Shown here piece after piece: positions 8,421 to 16,332 of a DNA stretch of 64,000 nt. The position numbers were made by a program, and so were the translations under genes. Every line of letters begins with the position of its first letter. The stretch's first letter is position 1. The notes beneath the pieces were generated by a model that made no database searches, had not been told where the DNA came from, and saw only the letters and a program-made list of their open reading frames with translations. Origin of the DNA: Streptomyces europaeiscabiei (GTDB taxonomy: Bacteria > Actinomycetota > Actinomycetes > Streptomycetales > Streptomycetaceae). The DNA lies in contig NZ_CP107841.1 of assembly GCF_036346855.1 (NCBI RefSeq), positions 3,786,001 through 3,850,000 on the forward strand. Reading direction: 5' to 3'.

Positions 8421-8477
8421 ACCCGGGCGTCCTCCACGACGAGTCGGGAGAGGTCAGGCCGGTCTGACCCGGGCGTC
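8386..8477. repeat. 46-bp perfect tandem duplication
   Basis: The 46 bases from 8386 (CTCCACGACGAGTCGG...) are repeated immediately at 8432-8477 without a mismatch seen. The duplication lies at the broken 5' side of the PIN-domain remnant, suggesting recent slippage or unequal recombination. Confidence 0.9.
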
Positions 8478-8554
8478 GGTTCCGCTCCCTGCCGTACGAC
8501 GCCGCCGCCGGCCCCCGGGATACCACCGGCCCCCGGGAACCGGACGCGACTACC

Positions 8555-9388
8555 TCACACCGCGTGCTCCACGAACCGCTGCGCCGTCTGCGCGAGCAGC
8601 TCTCGGCCGTCGCCCGCCCACAGCTCGTCGTTGAACAGCTCGACCTCGATGGGGCCGGTGTAGCCGGCCGCCTCGACGTACGACTTCCACTCGCGCATGT
8701 CGATCGAGCCGTCGCCGATCTGGCCCCGGCCGGTCAGGACGCCCTGGGGCAACGGGGTGATCCAGTCGGCGAGTTGGAAGGTGTGGATGCGGCCGGAGGC
8801 ACCCGCGCGGGCGATCGCCGCCGGGGCCGTGTCGTCCCACCAGATGTGGTAGGTGTCCACGGTCACGCCCACCTGGTCCGCCGGGAAGCGTTCCGCGATG
8901 TCCAGGGCCTGGGCCAGGGTGGACACCACGCAGCGGTCCGAGGCGAACATGGGGTGCAGCGGCTCGATGGCCAGGCGTACGCCGTTGGAGGCGGCGTAGG
9001 GGCCCAGCTCCGAGAGCGCGTCCGCGATGCGTTCCCGTGCGCCGTGCAGGTCCTTCGAACCCGCCGGGAGGCCGCCCGAGACCAGGACCAGCGTGTCCGT
9101 GCCCAGGGTCGCCGCCTCGTCGATCGCCTTGCGGTTGTCGGCCAGCGCCGCCGCCCGCTCCGTCGGGTCGATCGCCGTGAAGAAGCCGCCCCGGCAGAGG
9201 GTCGTGACCGACAGACCCGCGTCGCGGACCAGCTTGGCCGTGGCGTCCAGGCCGTACACCGCCACCGGCTCGCGCCAGAGGCCCACGCCCCCGATACCCA
9301 ACTCCACGCAGCCGTCGACCAGTTCGGGCATCGACAGCTGCTTGACCGTCATCTGGTTGATGCTGAAGCGCTCAAGTCCGTTACTCAC
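8555..9388 (-). CDS. Sugar phosphate isomerase/epimerase-like TIM-barrel protein
   Basis: Cytoplasmic protein of 277 residues in the xylose-isomerase-like / AP-endonuclease-2 TIM-barrel superfamily. Candidate metal ligands include the Glu in AIEPLHPMF, the Asp-His in VDTYHIWWDD and the late Glu in PIEVELFND. Start GTG 9388 overlaps the stop of the upstream DUF993 gene by four bases (GTGA), which decides the start and indicates translational coupling. As the last gene of the LacI-associated operon it probably isomerises or epimerises an intermediate made by the oxidoreductase and the DUF993 aldolase-like protein. The substrate cannot be read from the sequence. Confidence 0.88.
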   Translation of the reverse strand: MSNGLERFSINQMTVKQLSMPELVDGCVELGIGGVGLWREPVAVYGLDATAKLVRDAGLSVTTLCRGGFFTAIDPTERAAALADNRKAIDEAATLGTDTLVLVSGGLPAGSKDLHGARERIADALSELGPYAASNGVRLAIEPLHPMFASDRCVVSTLAQALDIAERFPADQVGVTVDTYHIWWDDTAPAAIARAGASGRIHTFQLADWITPLPQGVLTGRGQIGDGSIDMREWKSYVEAAGYTGPIEVELFNDELWAGDGRELLAQTAQRFVEHAV

Positions 9389-10539
9389 TGGGCCACTCCG
9401 TACACCGCGAGCAGGTTCTTCATACGGGTCTCCGCCAGTGCCGGGTCCGGGAACAGGCCCAGGCCGTCGGCGAGTTCGTAGGCGCGCGCGAAGTGCGGGA
9501 GGGAGCGGGCCGACTGGAGGCCGCCGACCATCGTGAAGTGCGACTGGTGGCCGGCCAGCCACGCCAGGAACACCACGCCCGTCTTGTAGAAACGGGTGGG
9601 GGTCTGGAAGAGGTGGCGGGAGAGCTCGACGGTGGGGTCCAGGAGCTCCCGGAAGCCCTTCGCGTCGCCCGTGTCCAACACCCGTACCGCTTCCGCCGCC
9701 AGCGGGCCCAGCGGGTCGAAGATGCCGAGCAGGGCGTGGCTGAAGCCCTGCTCGTCGCCCGCGATCAGCTCGGGGTAGTTGAAGTCGTCGCCCGTGTAGC
9801 AGCGGACGCCCTGCGGGAGCCTGCGGCGGATGTCGATCTCGCGCTGGGCGTCCAGCAGGGAGACCTTGATGCCGTCGACCTTGTCGGGGTGGGCCGCGAT
9901 CACGGCGAGGAAGGTCTCCGTGGCCGCGTCGAGGTCCGACGAGCCCCAGTAGCCGTCCAGCGCCGGGTCGAACATGGGGCCGAGCCAGTGCAGGACGACC
10001 GGTTCGGTGGCCTGGCGGAGCAGGTGGCCGTAGATCTCCAGGTAGTCCTCGGGGCTCGTCGCGGCGGCGGCCAGCGCGCGCGAGGCCATCAGGATCGCCT
10101 GGGCGCCCGACTCCTCGACGAGCGCCAACTGCTCCTCGTACGCCTTGCGGATCTCCACCAAGGAGGCGGGGCCCGTGAGCTGGTCGGTGCCCACGCCGCA
10201 GGCGATACGGCCGCCGACCGACTTCGCCTCGGCGGCGCTGCGGCGGATCAGTTCCGCCGCGCCCGCCCAGTCGAGGCCCATGCCGCGCTGCGCGGTGTCC
10301 ATCGCCTCGGCGACGCCCAGGCCGTGCGACCACAGGTGGCGGCGGAAGGCGAGGGTGGCGTCCCAGTCGACGGCGGCCGGGGAGTCCGGGGACACGTCCG
10401 CGTACGGGTCGGCGACGACGTGCGCCGCCGAGAAGACCGTACGGGAGGTGAAGGGGGCGCCGGTGGAGAGGGCGAGCGGTTCGGTGCGGGGGGTGTAGGG
10501 CTTCAACAGCCCGTCCGCGCCGGGGAGTCGGATCGTCAC
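9385..10539 (-). CDS. DUF993, dihydrodipicolinate-synthase-like protein
   Basis: Protein of 384 residues matching DUF993, a TIM-barrel group related to dihydrodipicolinate synthase / N-acetylneuraminate lyase aldolases. Visible parts include GGRIACGVGTDQL, a lysine in VDGIKVSLLD that could be the Schiff-base residue, and RCYTGDDFNYPEL. A retro-aldol step on a keto-sugar acid is the likely chemistry (inference). Start GTG 10539 overlaps the upstream oxidoreductase stop (GTGA), and its own stop overlaps the downstream isomerase start, so all three genes are tightly coupled. The same trio with a LacI regulator would fit catabolism of a sugar or cyclitol. Confidence 0.87.
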   Translation of the reverse strand: MTIRLPGADGLLKPYTPRTEPLALSTGAPFTSRTVFSAAHVVADPYADVSPDSPAAVDWDATLAFRRHLWSHGLGVAEAMDTAQRGMGLDWAGAAELIRRSAAEAKSVGGRIACGVGTDQLTGPASLVEIRKAYEEQLALVEESGAQAILMASRALAAAATSPEDYLEIYGHLLRQATEPVVLHWLGPMFDPALDGYWGSSDLDAATETFLAVIAAHPDKVDGIKVSLLDAQREIDIRRRLPQGVRCYTGDDFNYPELIAGDEQGFSHALLGIFDPLGPLAAEAVRVLDTGDAKGFRELLDPTVELSRHLFQTPTRFYKTGVVFLAWLAGHQSHFTMVGGLQSARSLPHFARAYELADGLGLFPDPALAETRMKNLLAVYGVAQ

Positions 10540-11687
10540 AGCGAGATCTCCGGTACGTCGAGACGGACGCCCTCGGCCGAGGACTTCAGGCCCAGTTCGG
10601 CGAGCTGGACGCCGCGGGCGCCGGCCAGCAGGTCCCAGTGGTAGGGCGCGTCGGCGTAGACGTGCTTGAAGAACAGCTCCCACTGCGCCTTGAAGCCGTT
10701 GTCGAACTCGGCGTTGTCCGGCACCTCCTGCCACTGGTCGCGGAAGGAGTAGGTGGCGGGGATGTCGGGGTTCCACACCGGCTTGGGGGTGGCGGAGCGG
10801 TGCTGGACACGGCAGTTGCGCAGGCCCGCCACCGCCGAGCCCTCGGTGCCGTCGACCTGGAACTCGACCAGCTCGTCACGGTTGACGCGGACGGCCCAGG
10901 AGGAGTTGATCTGGGCGATCGCGCCGCCGTCCAGCTCGAAGATGCCGTACGCGGCGTCGTCGGCCGTGGCGTCGTACGGCTTGTCCTGCTCGTCCCAGCG
11001 CTGCGGGATGTGGGTGGCGGTGAGGGCCTGGACGGACTTCACGCGGCCGAACAGCTCGTGCAGCACGTACTCCCAGTGCGGGAACATGTCGACGACGATG
11101 CCGCCGCCGTCCTCGGCACGGTAGTTCCAGGAGGGGCGCTGGGCCTCCTGCCAGTCGCCCTCGAAGACCCAGTAGCCGAACTCGCCGCGGATGGAGAGGA
11201 TGCGGCCGAAGAAGCCGCCGTCGATGAGGCGCTTGAGCTTCAGCAGGCCCGGGAGGAAGAGCTTGTCCTGGACGACGCCGTGCTTGATGCCGGCGGCGTT
11301 CGCGAGGCGGGCCAGCTCCAGTGCGCCGTCCAGGCCCGTCGCGGTCGGCTTCTCCGTGTAGATGTGCTTGCCCGCCGCGATCGCCTTCTTGAGCGCCTCC
11401 TCGCGGGCCGAGGTGACCTGGGCGTCGAAGTAGATCTCGACGGACTCGTCGGCGAGGACCTCGTCCACGTCCGTGGTCCAGTGCTCCAGGCCGTGCTGCT
11501 CGGCGAGCGCCTTCAGCACGTGCTCGCGGCGACCGACGAGGATCGGCTCCGGCCACAGCACGGTGCCGTCGCCGAGGTCGAGGCCGCCCTGCTCGCGGAT
11601 GGCGAGGATGGAGCGGACGAGGTGCTGGCGGTAGCCCATGCGCCCGGTCACGCCGTTCATGGCGATCCGTACGGTTTTGCGTGTCAC
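10536..11687 (-). CDS. Gfo/Idh/MocA-family oxidoreductase
   Basis: NAD(P)-dependent sugar dehydrogenase-like protein of 383 residues. The N-terminal Rossmann fold begins RIAMNGVTGRMGYR (near residues 7-20) and the family motif EKPTATG lies near residue 113; a C-terminal alpha/beta domain follows. Start GTG 11687 has AAAGGA about eight bases upstream; longer in-frame starts lack such a site. It is the first gene of the operon and is transcribed away from the LacI-type regulator, with an AAGCGCTT operator between them. It would oxidise the entering sugar or cyclitol before the DUF993 and isomerase steps. Confidence 0.9.
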   Translation of the reverse strand: MTRKTVRIAMNGVTGRMGYRQHLVRSILAIREQGGLDLGDGTVLWPEPILVGRREHVLKALAEQHGLEHWTTDVDEVLADESVEIYFDAQVTSAREEALKKAIAAGKHIYTEKPTATGLDGALELARLANAAGIKHGVVQDKLFLPGLLKLKRLIDGGFFGRILSIRGEFGYWVFEGDWQEAQRPSWNYRAEDGGGIVVDMFPHWEYVLHELFGRVKSVQALTATHIPQRWDEQDKPYDATADDAAYGIFELDGGAIAQINSSWAVRVNRDELVEFQVDGTEGSAVAGLRNCRVQHRSATPKPVWNPDIPATYSFRDQWQEVPDNAEFDNGFKAQWELFFKHVYADAPYHWDLLAGARGVQLAELGLKSSAEGVRLDVPEISL

Positions 11688-11768
11688 GGCCGGTCCTTTC
11701 GTTGGTGTGCGTTCGTTTCTGCGTACGCGTCCGGCGCCGCGTACGCCCGACGAAAGGGTGAGCGTCAC

Positions 11769-11782
11769 AGCAAGCGCTTTCT
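11769..11782. promoter_or_regulatory. LacI-type operator (AAGCGCTT palindrome)
   Basis: AGCAAGCGCTTTCT is a near-perfect palindrome with the AAGCGCTT core typical of LacI/GalR-family operators. It lies 82 bases upstream of the oxidoreductase start and 141 upstream of the LacI-family gene, so the regulator could control both directions. Confidence 0.65.
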
Positions 11783-11922
11783 ATCCAATGAGAAGCTAGC
11801 CTCTGAGCAGCGGTCTGGACAAGACCGCGAGGGGGTCGAGTTGTTCGAGGGGGCGAACGGTGATCGCGGCCGTAAGGTTCCCCGACAGCCCGAACATCAC
11901 GCGCACCGGAGGACGAGCAACG

Positions 11923-12966
11923 ATGACTGTGACCCTGGCGGACGTGGCGGCCCGTGCGCAGGTGTCGCCCGCGACCGTATCCCGGGTGCTCAACGGCAAC
12001 TACCCGGTCGCCGCGTCCACGCGCGAGCGGGTGCTGAAGGCCGTGGACGAGCTGGACTACGTCCTCAACGGGCCCGCGAGCGCGCTCGCGGCCGCCACCT
12101 CCGACCTGGTCGGCATCCTCGTGAACGACATCGCCGACCCCTTCTTCGGGATCATGGCCGCGGCCATCCAGTCCGAGATCGGCGGGCCGGGCGGGCGTGC
12201 GGGCGGTGAGCGGCTGGGTGTGGTGTGCAACACGGGCGGCTCCCCCGAGCGCGAGCTGACGTATCTCACGCTGCTCCAGCGGCAGCGGGCCGCCGCTGTC
12301 GTGCTGACCGGTGGGGCCATCGAGGATCCCACGCACCTGGCCGCCGTCGGCAACAAGCTGCGAAAGCTGGCGGAGGCCGGGACGCGGGTGGTGCTGTGTG
12401 GTCGGCCGCCGACGCCGGAGGCCATCGCGATCACTTTCGACAACCGGGGCGGCGGTCAGCAACTCACCGAGCATCTGATCGGGCTGGGGCACCGGCGGCT
12501 CGGGTACATCGCCGGGCCGCAGGAGCGGACGACGACCCGGCACCGCCTGGAGGGGCATCGGGCGGCGCTGACGGCGGCCGGGATCGAGGACGATCCCCGG
12601 TGGACGGTGTACGGGCGCTACGACCGGCTCTCCGGGTACGAGGCGACGCTGGAGCTGCTGCGGCGGGATCCGGCTCTGACCGCCGTGGTCGCCGCCAACG
12701 ACACGGTGGCGCTGGGTGCCTGTGCGGCCCTGCGCGATTCCGGGCTGCGGATTCCGGACGATGTCTCCGTGGCCGGGTTCGACGATCTGCCCTTCAGCAT
12801 CGACGCGGTGCCCGCGTTGACGACCGTGCGGTTGCCGTTGACGGAGGCGGGGGCCCGCGCCGGGCGGATCGCCATGGGGCGGGAGGAGCCGCCGCCGGGT
12901 GGGATCGCCACGGTGCGGGGGGAGTTGATGGTGCGGGGGTCCAGTGGGGGGCCGCGGGAGGCCTGA
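11923..12966 (+). CDS. LacI-family transcriptional repressor
   Basis: Regulator of 347 residues. The N-terminal helix-turn-helix is clear (TLADVAARAQVSPATVSRVL, about residues 4-23) and is followed by a hinge and a periplasmic-binding-protein-like sensor domain (VGILVNDIADPFF, near 62-74; VSVAGFDDLPFS near 285). ATG 11923 has GGAGGA at 11908-11913; a GTG at 11860 in the same frame has no comparable site. It is divergent from the oxidoreductase-DUF993-isomerase operon and probably represses it until the sugar inducer binds. The tail (SSGGPREA) runs into a 26-bp repeat region. Confidence 0.93.
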   Translation: MTVTLADVAARAQVSPATVSRVLNGNYPVAASTRERVLKAVDELDYVLNGPASALAAATSDLVGILVNDIADPFFGIMAAAIQSEIGGPGGRAGGERLGVVCNTGGSPERELTYLTLLQRQRAAAVVLTGGAIEDPTHLAAVGNKLRKLAEAGTRVVLCGRPPTPEAIAITFDNRGGGQQLTEHLIGLGHRRLGYIAGPQERTTTRHRLEGHRAALTAAGIEDDPRWTVYGRYDRLSGYEATLELLRRDPALTAVVAANDTVALGACAALRDSGLRIPDDVSVAGFDDLPFSIDAVPALTTVRLPLTEAGARAGRIAMGREEPPPGGIATVRGELMVRGSSGGPREA

Positions 12967-13597
12967 GGGAGATGAGGCCGGGGGCCTGCGTCGTATGAAG
13001 CCCGGGGGCAGCGGCGCATGAGGCCTGGGGAGGCCAGCGGCGCATGAGGCCTGGGGAGGCCAGCGGCGCATGAGGCCTGGGGAGGCCAGCGGCGCATGAG
13101 GCCTGGGGTCTTGAGAGGGATGGGATCGGGGAATCTTGACGGGGTGGGGGCGACGGCCACCGCCCCGTCGGCCGTTGCCGCCTGCCAGCCGTTGCCGCCT
13201 GCCGGCCGTTGCCGGTCCGACTGCCGTTGCCGGTCCGGCGGACCGGCAGTACGCGGTACGCAGTCGCGCGTCGCCGGCCAGGAGGAACAGCGGCCGGAGT
13301 AACGGCTTCGGGGCGTCGTGCCTGGTCGGCTCGTGCCTGGTCGGCGAGCGGTCGGCTCGGCTCGCCTGAGGCGTCCCGACGCGGCAGTGGGTGACGTCTT
13401 CACCGGGCGACGCCTTCACCGGGCGGGCCGAGGTCCGCGCGGGAGACCACGCTCGGTCGGCCCGGATCCCCTCCCCAGCGGGATCGCCACACCCGCGGTG
13501 AACACACAGTGTGACGTCTCGGCGCGCGACAGTCACCACTCCGCCTTACGTTGTGCGGGAGGGCCATCACCTCACCCGCCACCACCAAGGAGAAATC
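12967..13597. other. Gene-free region with tandem repeats
   Basis: About 630 bases without a convincing gene. The left part holds a 26-bp tandem array (13018-13109). A second low-complexity block near 13155-13250 has repeated GCCGTTGCCG-type words (for example CCGTTGCCGCCTGCC twice). Open frames across it change with the repeat period and have no ribosome binding sites. The right end presumably contains the promoter of the CsbD-like gene. Confidence 0.55.
13018..13109. repeat. 26-bp tandem repeat, 3.5 copies
   Basis: Units beginning ATGAGGCCTGGGGAGG start at 13018, 13044 and 13070, with a partial unit at 13096. Two degenerate copies precede them (12971-13017). The array begins about 50 bases after the LacI-family stop codon. 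GGCCTGGGGAGGCC inside each unit is nearly self-complementary, so the transcript could fold into a series of hairpins. Confidence 0.85.
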
Positions 13598-13795
13598 GTG
13601 GCCGCCAAGGACAAGGGCAGCATGGACAAGATCAAGGGCAAGGCCAAGGAGATGACCGGCAAGGTCACCGGCAGCCGGGAGCAGCAGGCCGAGGGCCAGA
13701 TGCAGCAGGCGCGCGGCGAGGCCAAGAAGATGAAGGGCAAGGCGCAGGAGCGCGTCCAGGAGACGCAGCGCTCGGCGAAGCGCGACGGCATGTGA
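13598..13795 (+). CDS. CsbD-like stress protein
   Basis: Hydrophilic protein of 65 residues of the CsbD family, small general-stress proteins of unclear biochemical role. It is Lys/Gln/Glu-rich with the family pattern KIKGKAKEMTGKVTG near residues 10-24 and AEGQMQQARGEAKKMKG after it. Start GTG 13598 follows AAGGAGA at 13587-13593; the longer in-frame reading begins upstream without a site. It stands alone, probably under stress sigma-factor control in line with the family, though no promoter could be recognised here. Confidence 0.9.
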   Translation: MAAKDKGSMDKIKGKAKEMTGKVTGSREQQAEGQMQQARGEAKKMKGKAQERVQETQRSAKRDGM

Positions 13796-14021
13796 GGTCG
13801 CGTCGCGCGTAGGCATGACGCGTAGCGCCGAGGACCGGAGTCTGCGGTTCCCGGCCGGTGGATGGGGGCTTCCGTGGGCATGGGAGCCCCCATCGCCATG
13901 AGCGCCACGACCGCCGCCGTCGACCACCGCCGTTGATCGCCCACCGTCTTTGTCGCCGCCATGACCGCCATGAGCGGGGACCCACAGGTGAGTGCTCGCG
14001 CATCACGGGTACCCGGCGCCC

Positions 14022-15017
14022 ATGGAGACCCGCGTGGCAGGACCGGCGCTGCCGGAGAGCAGGGGCCGGATCTCGGCCGGGGTCGCGGGGTTTCTGCGGG
14101 GCAAGGGGGTGCTGCCCGACAGCCGGGAGATCGCCGGGGCCGACCCCTTCGGCGACGATCTCCAGCTCGCCCTCTACCTCTGCTACGAACTGCACTACCG
14201 GGGTTTCGCCGAGGTCGACGCCGGCCTCGAATGGGACCCGGAGCTGCTGCGCTGCCGGGCGGCCCTGGAGTGGCCGTTCCTGGAGACGCTGCGTGACCGG
14301 GCGACCCGGCATGGGAGCGCCCGGGAGGCGCTGGACGACCTGCTCGTGGAACCGGCGGCCGGCGACAAGGCCGGTGTCGGTGACTTCCTCCAGGACGAGG
14401 GCGAGCTGTGGCAGGTGCGTGAGTATGCGGCGCTGCGGTCGCTGTACCACCTGAAGGAGGCCGACCCGCACGCCTGGGTGCTGCCCCGGTTGTGGGGGCG
14501 GGCGAAGGCGGGGATGGCCGCGATCGAGTTCGACGAGTTCGGCGGGGGCCGGGCCGAGCGGGTGCACGCACGCCTCTTCGCCGACCTCATGACCGACCTG
14601 GGGCTCGACCCGGCATACGGCCGTTATGTGGACGCCGCCGGTGCCGAGGCGCTCGCCCTGGTGAACCTGATGTCCCTCCTCGGGCTGCACCGTGCCCTGC
14701 GTGGCGCCCTGGTCGGGCACTTCGCGACGGTCGAGATCACCTCCTCCCCCGGTTCCCGGCGCCTCGCCCAGGCCATGCGACGGACCGGGGCCGGCGCCGC
14801 CGCCGAGCACTTCTACGACGAGCACGTCGAGGCCGACGCCGTACACGAGCAGATCGTCCGGCGGGAGGTCGTCGCCGGGCTGCTGGAGGAGGAGCCGCAG
14901 CTGGACGCCGACGTGGCCTTCGGCGTCGACGCCACCAACCATCTGGAGGACGCCCTCGCCGACCGCCTCCTCGGAGCGTGGCGGGCAGGCCGGTCGTCCC
15001 TGCGCACGCCGGTCTGA
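14022..15017 (+). CDS. Iron-containing redox enzyme family (heme-oxygenase-like fold)
   Basis: Protein of about 331 residues resembling the iron-containing redox enzyme family, helical proteins of the heme-oxygenase-like diiron oxidase/oxygenase superfamily. Acidic and histidine residues that could bind iron are present, such as ELHYRGF (about 56-62), EWPFLE (about 84-89) and the late segment DEHVEADAVHE (about 270-280). Start ATG 14022 is favoured; GTG 13992 is possible and neither has a strong ribosome binding site. A methyltransferase and a CDGSH iron-sulfur protein follow within 80 bases and by overlap, so the three probably act together: oxidase, modifying enzyme and small redox partner. 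The substrate is unknown. Confidence 0.82.
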   Translation: METRVAGPALPESRGRISAGVAGFLRGKGVLPDSREIAGADPFGDDLQLALYLCYELHYRGFAEVDAGLEWDPELLRCRAALEWPFLETLRDRATRHGSAREALDDLLVEPAAGDKAGVGDFLQDEGELWQVREYAALRSLYHLKEADPHAWVLPRLWGRAKAGMAAIEFDEFGGGRAERVHARLFADLMTDLGLDPAYGRYVDAAGAEALALVNLMSLLGLHRALRGALVGHFATVEITSSPGSRRLAQAMRRTGAGAAAEHFYDEHVEADAVHEQIVRREVVAGLLEEEPQLDADVAFGVDATNHLEDALADRLLGAWRAGRSSLRTPV

Positions 15018-15092
15018 CGATCGGATGACCGGCTCCCCCGCCCGCTCCCCGGCCGCTCCCCCGCCGACTCCCCTACCTGGAGGCCCATCCCC

Positions 15093-15881
15093 GTGATCCC
15101 CCTCTCCCTCCCCGTGTCCCTGCCCGGCGTCTACGCCCCGCAGGACGACACCGAACTCCTGGTCCATGCCCTGGGGCGCGAACCTCTCGCCCCGCGGGCC
15201 CGTGTGCTGGACGTCGGTACGGGGACGGGTGCCGTCGCACTGGCCGCGGCGCGGCGGGGCGCGCTGGTCACGGCGGTCGACATCTCCTGGCGGGCCGTGC
15301 TCAACGCCAGGGTCAACGCCGTACTGGCGCGGCTGCCGATGACGGTCGTACGCGGAGACCTGCTGGGCCCCGTGTCCGGGCGGTCCTTCGACCTCATCCT
15401 GTCCAATCCGCCGTACGTGCCGGGCCCGGAATCGGCGCGGCGCCGGCCGGGTCAGGGGCCGGGCGCCGCGCCGAGGCCCGACAGGCTCCGCCCCGCGAGG
15501 GGAGCCGCGCGGGCCTGGGACGGCGGGTGGGACGGCCGGCTCGTGCTGGACCGCATCTGCCGGGACTCGCCGTCGCTGCTGCGGCCCGGCGGGGTGCTGC
15601 TGCTGGTCCACTCGGCGCTGAGCGACGCGGAGCGGACGCTGACACAGTTGCGGGCGGCGGGGTTGCGGGCCGACGTCGTGGAGCACCGCCGGGTCGCGTT
15701 CGGGCCCGTCCTGCGGTCACGGAGCGACTGGCTGCGCAGTCGCGGGCTGCTGCGGGCCCGGGGGAACGGCGACGACGGCAGCCACGACGGCATCGGTGAC
15801 GGCGACAGCCACGACGGCGACAGCCACGACGGCGACGAGAAGGAAGAGCTGGTGATCATCCGTGCCGAGAGTCCCCGCTGA
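15093..15881 (+). CDS. HemK2/MTQ2-like protein methyltransferase
   Basis: SAM-dependent methyltransferase of 262 residues. The SAM-binding motif I is [13 protein letters not shown] (about residues 38-50), the acidic loop is AVDIS, and the catalytic NPPYVP (about 108-113) is the signature of methyltransferases acting on amide or amine nitrogen such as release-factor glutamine N-methylases. About 30 Pro/Arg-rich residues follow NPPY before ARAWDGG, and a Gly-Asp-Ser-His repeat ([11 protein letters not shown]) lies near the C-terminus; neither is typical. GTG 15093 has GGAGG about 10 bases upstream. It overlaps the CDGSH gene by 20 bases. The target may be a protein in this operon rather than a release factor (inference). 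Confidence 0.85.
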   Translation: MIPLSLPVSLPGVYAPQDDTELLVHALGREPLAPRARVLDVGTGTGAVALAAARRGALVTAVDISWRAVLNARVNAVLARLPMTVVRGDLLGPVSGRSFDLILSNPPYVPGPESARRRPGQGPGAAPRPDRLRPARGAARAWDGGWDGRLVLDRICRDSPSLLRPGGVLLLVHSALSDAERTLTQLRAAGLRADVVEHRRVAFGPVLRSRSDWLRSRGLLRARGNGDDGSHDGIGDGDSHDGDSHDGDEKEELVIIRAESPR

Positions 15882-16110
15882 ACGCCGCCGCGTCACCCTG
15901 CAACGCCCTGGCCCGCTGCTGGTCGAGGGGCCGGTCGAGGTCACGTTGGACGACGGTACGACCGTGTCGTCGGACCGCTTCTGCGTGGCCCTGTGCACCT
16001 GTCGTCGCAGCCGGATCTACCCCTGGTGCGACACCAGCCACCGGCGCCGCGCCCAGCCGCCGCCCACCGGTGCCGACGACCCCGGACCCGCCCAGCCGCC
16101 GCCCGTCTGA
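15862..16110 (+). CDS. CDGSH-type iron-sulfur protein
   Basis: Small protein of 82 residues with one CDGSH-type [2Fe-2S] site: C-T-C, then Ser, Pro, C-D-T-S-H in the pattern CxCx2Sx3PxCDxSH (residues 45-60). The Gly of the canonical CDGSH is Thr here, but all three Cys and the His ligands are present. Upstream it has a short beta-rich segment (VEVTLDDGT), and a Pro-rich tail ends the protein. The start GTG 15862 lies within the end of the methyltransferase gene. It probably serves as a small electron carrier or cluster donor for the iron enzyme two genes upstream. Confidence 0.88.
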   Translation: MPRVPAERRRVTLQRPGPLLVEGPVEVTLDDGTTVSSDRFCVALCTCRRSRIYPWCDTSHRRRAQPPPTGADDPGPAQPPPV

Positions 16111-16332
16111 AGGGACCCCGGCGCCGGACGGGGACAGTTCCTCTGCCGCGGCTCCCACTTCGGCCCGGACGGGAACATCGTCCATGCCCGCGCCCCTGAG
16201 AACAGGGCTGCCCCCGTCCTGCCGCCCCGTCAGCCGGCCGGAGCCTTCCGGCCCCCACCCGTCGGCCGACCCGCACCCACACACCCCGGCAGGGTGCCGC
16301 ACATCGCCGGCCGACGTGTACGGTCCGAAGGC

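Noticed and set aside
8131..8421. A plus-strand frame starting with a hydrophobic stretch right after the AraC gene
   Set aside because: After the first 20 residues it becomes the shadow of the PIN-domain remnant and has no ribosome binding site.
10876..13539. An 887-codon minus-strand frame covering the LacI gene
   Set aside because: It crosses the LacI gene, the oxidoreductase promoter and the 26-bp repeats, and reads the repeats as low-complexity peptide. No domain or ribosome binding site.
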